Counted from the stretch's first letter, positions 1 through 5,738 are shown. The stretch is DNA of 7,336 nt from Candidatus Odinarchaeota archaeon (GCA_021162905.1 JAGGXT010000231.1:1-7336), one strand, 5' to 3'. The notes: generated by a model not told the origin, from the letters alone. Numbers and translations: made by a program.

Positions 1-1218
1 ATATACAACCCAATAATGAATACCTTGAATGATTTTATAAATGATTTTTATCGGTAGAATTATAATTGTTAAAAGATCGGCGGCGACATTAAGTAAACCA
101 CTAACACCTGTACTAGCTATTACTAATATTACAGCTGCTAAACTAATAGGATGTTGAATAAGGAAATCTATTATAAAAATGAAAATGTATGATATATAAT
201 TGATCCAAAGATAGGTGATGAAAAGAGCTACGTTTTCATAAAAGTTATAGATTGCTAACCATAAGTCTGATAAGAATTCAACTAGCCATGGATATCGAGT
301 GAGGAAGCTAGAAATATAGCCAGAGCCACTATTAATAAGGAGTTTTATATAACTTACAATCAAGTTAAAGTAATATTTTATTTCCTCAAGATGTTGGACT
401 AAATAGATACCAACTACTATACCAAGTGAGTTGTCTATTAATTGTGTCACATACTTATTTATAATATAGTCTGGCCTTCGTCCTCGCTCGGTGATATCAA
501 TTTTCCTTGATTTAGGTTTTATGCCAAATCTTTTTCTAACAATAACCTCAGGTATTGATTCTATACTGAGTAGTAAATTATACATCCCTTCAACAAAAGT
601 AAAGGTATCTTTTAGACATATTACACGACCCTTAATCCTAAATTTTTTACCCAGTAGAATTCGAAAGGGCATGACTATTATGGCCGCAAGAACCATGAGA
701 GGAATTAAAACAAGAAGTGTTATTCTCTGAGAGAAAAGAGCCATTCTCAATAAGAGAGATTTTTCCTCCTCAGTAACCTTCGCAACTTCTGGTAGTAGAG
801 CTTTTGCTGCCAACCAGTTTTCAATATGTTTTATAATCTCTTCTTTCAATTCAAAGTCTTTTGATAGGTCAGCTTTTCTGACTTTATCGTCAACTCTAAC
901 AATTTCCAAAGGGACCATATTTATTGTGTAAACACGAAGGTCGTCACCACTTAAAACAAATTTTACCATCGATTTCTCAGCTATTGTCACACCTTCAGAA
1001 ATATGAGCTATAACCTTTAAATTTACAGACTTATCAGCATTTAGCTTTTTAATGAGATCATCAATTACCTCATCAAGAGCTGGAGAATACTCTAAAACAA
1101 GAGATATGAAGATATCAACACCCTCATCGCTTCCTATAACAATAGCAGAACGTTGAGTATTTACATACCTGCTTAATTTTTTGTAATCACTTTCAAAAAT
1201 GAAAAGCCGACGAAACAC
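1..1218 (-). CDS. Large membrane protein of unknown function, C-terminus cut by window edge
   Basis: I do not recognise this protein. The minus frame stays open for 406 codons from a GTG at 1218-1216 to the left window edge without a stop, so the C-terminus is missing. The GTG start is chosen because a full AGGAGG lies 9 bases upstream and an in-frame stop (1242-1240) closes the frame just before it. Residues 1-155 look soluble and mixed alpha/beta, with many acidic and lysine residues and no signal peptide. A clear hydrophobic segment follows at about 166-189 (RITLLVLIPLMVLAAIIVMP), then a basic, soluble-looking stretch at about 190-260. The remainder is rich in aromatic and aliphatic residues, with likely membrane segments near 263-275, 282-295, 328-353, 358-376 and 381-400. 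The layout suggests a cytoplasmic or surface N-terminal domain on a multi-pass membrane part. It is divergent from the agmatinase gene. The ORF is well supported; the function is unknown. Confidence 0.82.
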   Translation of the reverse strand, partial: MFRRLFIFESDYKKLSRYVNTQRSAIVIGSDEGVDIFISLVLEYSPALDEVIDDLIKKLNADKSVNLKVIAHISEGVTIAEKSMVKFVLSGDDLRVYTINMVPLEIVRVDDKVRKADLSKDFELKEEIIKHIENWLAAKALLPEVAKVTEEEKSLLLRMALFSQRITLLVLIPLMVLAAIIVMPFRILLGKKFRIKGRVICLKDTFTFVEGMYNLLLSIESIPEVIVRKRFGIKPKSRKIDITERGRRPDYIINKYVTQLIDNSLGIVVGIYLVQHLEEIKYYFNLIVSYIKLLINSGSGYISSFLTRYPWLVEFLSDLWLAIYNFYENVALFITYLWINYISYIFIFIIDFLIQHPISLAAVILVIASTGVSGLLNVAADLLTIIILPIKIIYKIIQGIHYWVVY

Positions 1219-1350
1219 AATGAATATCCTCCTACTGAGTCACACATAAGCCATTGCGAAATATTTAGTTATTAGTAAGTTTCTTTTAATAATAAACTAA
1301 ATAATAAAATTTTTTAGCGAACAAAATTAAGCTCTATAAACACTATAGGG
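1219..1350. promoter_or_regulatory. Divergent promoter region between membrane protein and agmatinase
   Basis: This is a 132-base, very AT-rich spacer between two outward-facing genes. For the minus gene, the TAAATATT-like box around 1260-1268 would place a transcript start about 25 bases downstream, near 1238, leaving a leader of about 20 bases that contains the AGGAGG. For the plus gene, the only suitably placed AT-rich element is around 1321-1330, which would give a nearly leaderless message beginning near 1351; this agrees with the lack of a strong ribosome binding site there. Box assignments are by eye and uncertain. Confidence 0.4.
1228..1233 (-). promoter_or_regulatory. Ribosome binding site that fixes a GTG start
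   Basis: On the minus strand the hexamer AGGAGG lies 9 bases before the GTG at 1218-1216. Aligned to the full anti-Shine-Dalgarno partner AGGAGGTGA, this is the same register as the GGTGA-plus-6 spacing seen before the Roadblock and DHH genes. It supports GTG as the initiator of the truncated membrane protein; no in-frame ATG lies nearby. Confidence 0.7.
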
Positions 1351-2241
1351 ATGTTGAGAATGTTAACTACATTTAATGGATTTCAAGCAGATTTGGATGT
1401 TGCTGATTTTATTTTATTTGGGGCACCCTTAGATATGACAACTTCCCATCTCCCTGGAACCAGATTTGGGCCCAATGCTATAAGAGAAGCTTCATTGTAT
1501 GTGGAAACTTATAACATTAAGGTTGACTTTGATGCAGACAATTTTCTTATTCATGATTTAGGAGATATAATTGCGCCAAATGGGGATATTAATAGTCTAT
1601 TAAATACAATTTATGAAACATCTTTAAAATTTCTAGAAAGGAAAAAACGTATTATAATGTTAGGAGGAGAGCATTTAATTACCTATGGTGGTGTAAAAGC
1701 GTTTTACTCACACTTTAATAATAAGAAAATATGCATTGTTTATCTTGATGGTCATTTTGATTTACGTGATAAATTAAGCAACTTAAAATTCTCACATGGA
1801 ACCACAATGAGAAGAATTTTAGATTTTTTCCCGAAAGATAGAATAATACAAATCGGGATAAAAGCTCCAAGCAAGGAAGAATATGAATATGCCGTGAGTA
1901 ATAATATAAAGTTTGTAGAATGGCAAGTATTTTTAGAATCTAATTTAGATGACATAATTTCAAAAATTACAGATTTTTTAGAAATCTTCGATTTGGCCTA
2001 TCTTTCTATTGATTTAGATGTTTTTGATCCCGCAGTTTTACCAGGTGTTGGAAATCCTGAACCAGGAGGTTTAAATTATTTTTACGTAATGAAAATTATA
2101 GAAAAGATTGGAAATGTCATCGAAATACCATTTTTCGACATTACAGAACTTAATCCTCTCATAGAAAGTAAAATTTCTCCTATTACTGCAACTAAAGTTA
2201 TTTACGGCTATTTATTTAGTCAATTGAAATACTTAAAGTAA
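1351..2241 (+). CDS. Agmatinase / arginase-family ureohydrolase
   Basis: This is a manganese-dependent ureohydrolase, most likely acting on agmatine (or N1-aminopropylagmatine) to release urea and give putrescine (or spermidine) in cytoplasmic polyamine synthesis. The 296-residue length is normal for the family. All metal-ligand motifs are visible: GGEH (His108), DGHFD (Asp133, His135, Asp137) and SIDLDVFDP (Asp221, Asp223). SHG (His149) and the late DITELNP segment (Glu266) match active-site positions. The N-terminal TTSHLPGTRFGPNAIREAS block and the GNPEPGGL block (234-241) are typical of archaeal agmatinases. The usual DAHxD is DGHFD here, a mild variation that leaves the ligands intact. 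The start could be ATG 1351 or ATG 1360; neither has a good ribosome binding site, so a leaderless message is possible. The exact substrate cannot be told from the sequence; arginase, guanidinobutyrase or aminopropylagmatine ureohydrolase activity remain alternatives. The 3' end overlaps the convergent GTPase gene by 9 bases. Confidence 0.93.
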   Translation: MLRMLTTFNGFQADLDVADFILFGAPLDMTTSHLPGTRFGPNAIREASLYVETYNIKVDFDADNFLIHDLGDIIAPNGDINSLLNTIYETSLKFLERKKRIIMLGGEHLITYGGVKAFYSHFNNKKICIVYLDGHFDLRDKLSNLKFSHGTTMRRILDFFPKDRIIQIGIKAPSKEEYEYAVSNNIKFVEWQVFLESNLDDIISKITDFLEIFDLAYLSIDLDVFDPAVLPGVGNPEPGGLNYFYVMKIIEKIGNVIEIPFFDITELNPLIESKISPITATKVIYGYLFSQLKYLK

Positions 2242-2763
2242 TTGAATTTTTTCTGTTTGAAACATACTCTTTATCAAGGCAATGAATAATTGTTCAATAT
2301 TAATATCTTCTTTAGCACTTGTCAGAAAATATTGTGCACCTATTATATCACTAAATCTCTTTGCTAAGTCATCATACTCATTAGTAGATCTCACCAAATC
2401 TGTTTTATTCCCAGCCACCACAGATGGGACTTTACCAATCTCGTTATAGATGCGATTAAACCAATTTTCCAAATTTTTAAGAGTTATAGGTCGTGTTCTA
2501 TCAAAGACGTAAACAACACCTCGAGCCCCTCTAAAAAAGAGTTGTGTTACTTCATTAAACCGAGGTTGTCCTGCTAAATCCCAAATTTGTAAAACTATAC
2601 GTTTGTTATCCACAAGAGCATATCTTGCATAAAAATTAGCACCTACTGTAGGAAAATACGTTTTTTCGAATTTTTCTGTAGTAAATCTTCTCACTATTGA
2701 TGTTTTTCCAACCGCTCCATCACCAACAACGATAACTTTTATAACTTCTGCCCGGTCATTCAA
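2233..2763 (-). CDS. Rab/Ras-like small GTPase
   Basis: This is a single-domain Ras-superfamily GTPase of 176 residues, a molecular switch predicted to cycle between GTP and GDP states. All five G motifs are present: G1 GDGAVGKT (14-21), G2 Thr39 in FPTVGANF, G3 WDLAGQ (61-66, with catalytic-type Gln66), G4 NKTD (119-122) and G5 TSAK (148-151). The RGARGVVYVFD stretch after switch II is strongly Rab/Ras-like. In Rabs the G3 motif usually continues with Glu and Arg; here it is Pro-Arg. The C-terminus (EKIQLL) has no cysteine, so prenyl anchoring as in eukaryotic Rabs is not expected. The start is a TTG at 2763-2761: an in-frame stop at 2787-2785 limits extension, and no other start lies before G1. 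The Roadblock gene 56 bases upstream is the likely partner or regulator. The domain call is firm; the cellular role is unknown. Confidence 0.95.
   Translation of the reverse strand: MNDRAEVIKVIVVGDGAVGKTSIVRRFTTEKFEKTYFPTVGANFYARYALVDNKRIVLQIWDLAGQPRFNEVTQLFFRGARGVVYVFDRTRPITLKNLENWFNRIYNEIGKVPSVVAGNKTDLVRSTNEYDDLAKRFSDIIGAQYFLTSAKEDINIEQLFIALIKSMFQTEKIQLL
2247..2252 (+). terminator. Possible oligo-T terminator of the agmatinase gene
   Basis: A run of six T residues begins 6 bases after the agmatinase stop codon, with no clear hairpin before it. Archaeal RNA polymerase commonly terminates at oligo-T tracts. The tract lies inside the last codons of the opposing GTPase gene, so it would serve as terminator on one strand and coding sequence on the other. 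Confidence 0.35.
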
Positions 2764-2769
2764 AGCTCT

Positions 2770-2774
2770 TCCCC
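2770..2774 (-). promoter_or_regulatory. Weak ribosome binding site before the GTPase TTG start
   Basis: GGGGA on the minus strand, inside the G-rich stretch GGCGGGGAAGAG, lies 6 bases before the TTG. It is an imperfect match to the anti-Shine-Dalgarno partner, but the 6-base spacing equals that of the better sites in this window and supports the TTG as initiator. Confidence 0.45.
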
Positions 2775-2819
2775 GCCTTTTAATTTAAAGTAATAAAAAT
2801 ACTCATTGTCACTATTTTA

Positions 2820-3212
2820 TTACGTGCTCTTTAATTGTTTTAAAATTCGCCCGAATGCTCTTTTCACTTCTATAAGTGCTAGGCCAAGATTCGCTTGATC
2901 TCTCAAAATAAGACCCATGACGATATCTGAATCCTTATCACCAACTATAAGAACTGAACCATTTTCCCCAGAGATTATTAACTTTGAAAAAGGTCCTCGA
3001 TTCATCTGTGCAACTGTTTTTACACCCATTGCATAAAGAGATGCTATCATTGCAGATAGCAAAAGAGAATCTTCTCCTGACTCTAAGTCAGACGCTATTT
3101 CTAAACCTTCCCTATTTGCTAAAATTATTGAGACGATATCTGGGTCGCGCCTTTTCATTTCCATTAAAACTTTCTTAAGAACATCTTTGTCAGAGGATGT
3201 ATTCCTAGACAA
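2820..3212 (-). CDS. Roadblock/LC7 domain protein (MglB-like)
   Basis: This 130-residue protein is essentially one Roadblock/LC7 domain with a short charged N-terminus. Family hallmarks are the opening helix VLMEMKRRDPDIVSIILANREGLEIASD, the central helix SAMIASLYAMGVKTVAQM (53-70), the strand pair KLIISGENGSVLIVGDKDSD (77-96), and the closing LILRDQANLGLALIEVKRAFGRIL (101-124). Roadblock proteins dimerise and bind small GTPases as platforms, exchange factors or GTPase-activating proteins (for example MglB for MglA, and the Ragulator LAMTOR subunits for Rags). The gene directly precedes a Rab-like GTPase with a 56-base gap, which fits a cognate pair. It starts at a TTG at 3212-3210 with GGTGA 6 bases upstream; a later ATG (codon 17) would cut into the first helix. 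Whether it activates, recruits or stabilises the GTPase cannot be seen from sequence. Confidence 0.92.
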   Translation of the reverse strand: MSRNTSSDKDVLKKVLMEMKRRDPDIVSIILANREGLEIASDLESGEDSLLLSAMIASLYAMGVKTVAQMNRGPFSKLIISGENGSVLIVGDKDSDIVMGLILRDQANLGLALIEVKRAFGRILKQLKST

Positions 3213-3218
3213 ATACGG

Positions 3219-3223
3219 TCACC
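3219..3223 (-). promoter_or_regulatory. Ribosome binding site before the Roadblock TTG start
   Basis: GGTGA on the minus strand lies 6 bases upstream of the TTG at 3212-3210, in the same register as the GGTGA before the DHH gene. It decides in favour of the TTG over internal ATG codons, which lack such a site. Confidence 0.65.
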
Positions 3224-3260
3224 ACAAAGGATATTCATATTTTCAATATCAAGATAATAA

Positions 3261-3272
3261 AGTAATATTATT
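3261..3272 (-). promoter_or_regulatory. Candidate TATA box for a Roadblock-GTPase transcript
   Basis: The minus strand carries a TTAATAATATTACT stretch centred near 3266. At the usual archaeal distance of about 26 bases, transcription would start near 3240, giving a leader of about 28 bases that contains the GGTGA. Lying just after an oligo-T tract, it suggests that Roadblock and GTPase may have their own transcript, separate from or in addition to read-through from the coiled-coil gene. Assigned by eye; many AT-rich segments could pass the same test. Confidence 0.35.
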
Positions 3273-3275
3273 AAC

Positions 3276-3281
3276 AAAAAA
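3276..3281 (-). terminator. Possible oligo-T terminator after the coiled-coil gene
   Basis: The minus strand has a run of six T residues about 45 bases after the stop codon of the coiled-coil gene, without a convincing stem before it. This fits an archaeal intrinsic terminator, possibly leaky, and would partly separate the long coiled-coil gene from Roadblock and GTPase. Confidence 0.3.
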
Positions 3282-3326
3282 TCATAATGGATTTTTCTTT
3301 TTTAAATTTATCCATATCTGGAAATT

Positions 3327-5105
3327 TTAATTGCCCTTTGATGCAAATATTTCTCTGCCCTTGTCGGTAACTTCAACCCATCCCTTCGGGAATTTGCCAG
3401 TTGACTCGATTTCTATCTTCACAATTCCAGCTTTTTCTAGATCGCCATAATATCGCTTGAGCCATGCACCTACAGACATTTCACCAAACCGATAACCTAA
3501 TTCCTCAGCTGATATTCTATATTGCCCTGCTGCCACCTTCTCACTGAAAATTCTAAATGTTCTATACTGAATACTTTCTTGAAAAATTACCTTCATTATT
3601 TTAGGTATCCCCTCAACAAATACAGCTTTTTCAGCCATATCTATAATTTGCTGCTTTAATTTGTTTCTCTCATTTTTTATAATTTCAAGTTCTTGAAGAA
3701 CAGATTCTCTTTCCATAGCAATTTTATTTAATGACTCCTCAAGTTCAGATATTTTAGATTTAAGCTGAGCATTTTCTTGTTTTCCAGCATCTAGCTGTTT
3801 CTTAAGTTCAGCAATCTGCTCTTTTGAGACTTTTAACTCATCATTTATTTTTTCAATAATCTCTTCTTTTTCATGTAACAGCTTATTAAGCTCATCTCTC
3901 TTTTCTTCAAGCTCTTTCACAGTCTCGGATAACTTATTAACCTTATTTTTTAAAGTCTCTCTATCAGCTTTTAGCCTCTCTATTTCTGCCAATAATTCCT
4001 GCTTTTCAGTACCATACTTTGATCTTAGCTTTTCCAATTCGGTTGTCGTTTCGTCTAATTGTTTACGGAGATGCTCATTTTCCGTTAATAGGGATTCTCT
4101 TTCTCCCTTTATGGCTTCATATTCTTTTGTTAATGTATCTAATTGTTGTTTTAAACTAGTAAGTTCCTCTTCTGCAGAGACTTTTTTAGATAGTTCCTCT
4201 TGAAGATTTGCCATTTTCTCGTTTAGTTCACTTATAACTTGTTCCATTGAATATATCTGTCCATCTTTCTTAGCAAGCTCTTGCCTAAGGCCTTCCAATT
4301 CTTTTTCATACATTTCACGTTCTCTATTTCTGGCCTTCTCACTTTCATTTAATAGCTTTGATACATCATTAAGTCGTCTTACGGTGTCATCCAACTGCTT
4401 CCTTAAAGAGTTGATCTCTTTTTCATACTGTTTAATCGCAATTTTGTAGGCTTCGACGGATTTAAGCTCCTCTTCCGTTAAACCCCTTTCTTCTAAGGTC
4501 TTTAAACGACTTTCAAGAGATGTTAATTTATCTCTAAGAGTATCTCTCTCCATCGTTATTTTTTGAAGTTCTTCTTGAAGTTTAGTAAGCTCTTTCTTTA
4601 GATTATTTCGTTCTTCTAATAGTTTTTCATTCTCATCGCGAAGTATTCTAATGTGCTCATTCAAATTTACAACCATCTCTGTAAATTCTTCGGCAATATT
4701 TCTTCTTCGGCTCTCAGCTTCTTTTAATTGCTCTTCAAGCATCTTGTATATCTTTTCTCTGTCTTCCTCAGCCTCTATTATTTTTTGAATGAATTCCGAT
4801 GCTGCCTTATCAAGATGTTCTCTCCTTGCTATAATCCTCTCTATTTGACGAGCAACACGCTCACTGTATTTTGTAATTTCCTCATTAAGGGCCTCTCTCG
4901 TTTCGGTGAGTACAGGACCTGCTAGTCCACCCATTCCTAATTGGTCTAATTTTGTTTGTAAACGTTTAACAATTACATCTACAGTATCCCATAAATCCTG
5001 ATTTAGTCGCTGCAGATTTCTTGTAAGCAGCCGCAACATAGTATCTATCTGCTTTTGAACTTGTTTAACTTCAAAATCCTTTGATTCTGCTTCTTCCTCC
5101 ACCAT
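3327..5105 (-). CDS. Long coiled-coil protein with C-terminal winged-helix-like domain
   Basis: This 592-residue protein is mostly heptad-rich helix, dominated by Glu, Lys, Leu, Gln and Arg. The N-terminal segment (10-55) is helical and is followed by a glycine break, LGMGGLAGP (56-64). A nearly continuous coiled coil runs from about 66 to 490, with one soft break near 207-212 (RGLTEEE). From about 497 the composition changes to a globular domain. A helix FQESIQYRTFRIF (508-520) is followed by a helix-turn-helix-like stretch (532-561, AEELGYRFGEMSVGAWLKRYYGDLEKAGIV) and a beta wing ending GWVEVTDKGREIF (575-587). This is the usual order of a winged helix. There is no Walker A motif, so it is not an SMC or Rad50 ATPase, and no membrane segment. 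The rod would be about 60 nm if a continuous dimer. It lies just upstream of Roadblock and GTPase on the same strand. Structural, tethering or nucleoid-associated roles are possible; none is proven. The start may be the GTG one codon in. Confidence 0.9.
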   Translation of the reverse strand: MVEEEAESKDFEVKQVQKQIDTMLRLLTRNLQRLNQDLWDTVDVIVKRLQTKLDQLGMGGLAGPVLTETREALNEEITKYSERVARQIERIIARREHLDKAASEFIQKIIEAEEDREKIYKMLEEQLKEAESRRRNIAEEFTEMVVNLNEHIRILRDENEKLLEERNNLKKELTKLQEELQKITMERDTLRDKLTSLESRLKTLEERGLTEEELKSVEAYKIAIKQYEKEINSLRKQLDDTVRRLNDVSKLLNESEKARNREREMYEKELEGLRQELAKKDGQIYSMEQVISELNEKMANLQEELSKKVSAEEELTSLKQQLDTLTKEYEAIKGERESLLTENEHLRKQLDETTTELEKLRSKYGTEKQELLAEIERLKADRETLKNKVNKLSETVKELEEKRDELNKLLHEKEEIIEKINDELKVSKEQIAELKKQLDAGKQENAQLKSKISELEESLNKIAMERESVLQELEIIKNERNKLKQQIIDMAEKAVFVEGIPKIMKVIFQESIQYRTFRIFSEKVAAGQYRISAEELGYRFGEMSVGAWLKRYYGDLEKAGIVKIEIESTGKFPKGWVEVTDKGREIFASKGN

Positions 5106-5108
5106 AAA

Positions 5109-5114
5109 CTCCTC
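5109..5114 (-). promoter_or_regulatory. Ribosome binding site that favours GTG over ATG in the coiled-coil gene
   Basis: GAGGAG on the minus strand ends only 3 bases before the ATG at 5105-5103 but 6 bases before the following in-frame GTG at 5102-5100. The identical GAGGAG before the DUF429 gene has a 6-base spacer, so initiation at the GTG (591 residues) is at least as likely as at the ATG. Confidence 0.5.
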
Positions 5115-5141
5115 TCACATGATTATGTTTATATTAACTTA

Positions 5142-5150
5142 ACTTATATG
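5142..5150 (-). promoter_or_regulatory. Candidate TATA box of the coiled-coil gene
   Basis: CATATAAGT on the minus strand is preceded by the purine-rich ACAGAGA, as expected of a BRE. Centred near 5146, it predicts a transcript start near 5120 and a leader of about 15 bases that carries the GAGGAG. It lies in the 70-base gap after the DUF123 gene, so the coiled-coil gene need not depend on read-through from it. Confidence 0.42.
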
Positions 5151-5175
5151 TCTCTGTAGTTATGATTTTTACATA

Positions 5176-5667
5176 CTATGTATTTATAATTTTACATTCT
5201 AAATTTGAGTTTCTGACAGTGCAAAGATATAGATTATAAGAAATAGACTTTCTAATTGCAGCTATAGATAGACGAATACATAAATCTGAATCCTGAACCT
5301 TGCAGCGATAAAAATGTGCAGGGCACCCAGATTTACAGTCTGTTGATCCAAAATTTGGTATTGGCACCTCGCAAAATTCACTATTGTTCAATAATTGAGA
5401 AACTTTGCATTCTAGACGCTCTTTAGATTTTAGAAAGATGATGTTATGAATAATGGATAACGCACTGGATGTTATTTTATCAATGTGCCAATGAACTTTC
5501 TTATTTTTTCGAAAATGCCTAAGGATTCTATGTTCAAATGCCTTAGGAGAACCTAAAGCGGATCCTACATACAAATAAATTCCACCAGGGAGTGTATATA
5601 ACTTACCCTTGTGATTTACCTTAATGGTTCCATTTAACTTTATAATTAGTATATACGTTCCTTCCAT
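5176..5667 (-). CDS. DUF123 / Uri-type GIY-YIG nuclease-family protein
   Basis: This 163-residue protein of the DUF123 family (COG1833, a GIY-YIG superfamily branch found mostly in archaea) is a predicted metal-dependent nucleic-acid endonuclease; I know of no firmly established cellular role. The signature GGIYLYVGSALGS (28-40) gives the GIY and YVG-like elements. It is followed by RILRHFR (47-53, candidate catalytic Arg), KKVHWHIDKI (56-65) and LECKVSQLL (85-93, candidate metal-binding Glu86). The family's FGSTDC-C-H segment is at 106-118 (Cys111, Cys115, His118), with an additional Cys122. The C-terminal part from about 125 appears longer than the core family and adds more cysteines (130, 149, 158). 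The ATG at 5667-5665 has no good ribosome binding site, so a leaderless message is possible. It is divergent from the DHH gene across 77 bases and upstream of the coiled-coil gene on the same strand. In other lineages the domain is sometimes fused to endonuclease III; here it is free-standing. Confidence 0.88.
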   Translation of the reverse strand: MEGTYILIIKLNGTIKVNHKGKLYTLPGGIYLYVGSALGSPKAFEHRILRHFRKNKKVHWHIDKITSSALSIIHNIIFLKSKERLECKVSQLLNNSEFCEVPIPNFGSTDCKSGCPAHFYRCKVQDSDLCIRLSIAAIRKSISYNLYLCTVRNSNLECKIINT

Positions 5668-5699
5668 TCTAATAACCAGAAATAAATAATAGAACAGAG

Positions 5700-5711
5700 T
5701 TTAAATATATT
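5700..5711. promoter_or_regulatory. Shared TATA-like element between DUF123 and DHH genes
   Basis: TTTAAATATATT sits in the middle of the 77-base spacer. Read on the plus strand, with a purine-rich CAGAG before it, it predicts a transcript start near 5731, just before the GGTGA of the DHH gene. Read on the minus strand it predicts a start near 5679, about 12 bases before the DUF123 ATG. One near-symmetric box could therefore serve both genes, though the plus direction has the better BRE-like flank. Confidence 0.45.
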
Positions 5712-5733
5712 AGGATTATTTTTAAGTAGGTAA

Positions 5734-5738
5734 GGTGA
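5734..5738 (+). promoter_or_regulatory. Ribosome binding site of the DHH gene
   Basis: GGTGA within AAGGTGAG lies 6 bases before the ATG at 5745. This is a strong match and fixes the start immediately before the first catalytic motif (His6). Confidence 0.7.

Noticed and set aside
491..730. Plus-strand reading frame of 79 codons
   Set aside because: It lies wholly opposite the long minus-strand membrane protein frame, which has a strong ribosome binding site and coherent hydrophobic segments. The short frame has no supporting motif.
1752..1955. Minus-strand 67-codon frame inside the agmatinase
   Set aside because: It is antisense to a gene with all catalytic motifs intact and shows no independent features.
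2984..3178. Plus-strand 64-codon frame opposite the Roadblock gene
   Set aside because: Its leucine-rich product is simply the complement of the helical Roadblock codons; it has no ribosome binding site or family resemblance.
3213..3326. Possible small RNA or riboswitch in the 114-base gap
   Set aside because: The gap is AT-rich with no extended stem or conserved motif that I can see; a T-tract plus promoter explains it adequately.
4728..4925. Plus-strand 65-codon frame opposite the coiled-coil gene
   Set aside because: The hydrophobic, cysteine- and phenylalanine-rich product is the expected complement of Glu/Lys-rich coiled-coil codons.
3327..5105. Coiled-coil protein as an SMC, Rad50 or ParA-like ATPase
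   Set aside because: No Walker A, Walker B or ABC signature motif is present at either end, and the C-terminus looks like a winged helix, not an ATPase half.
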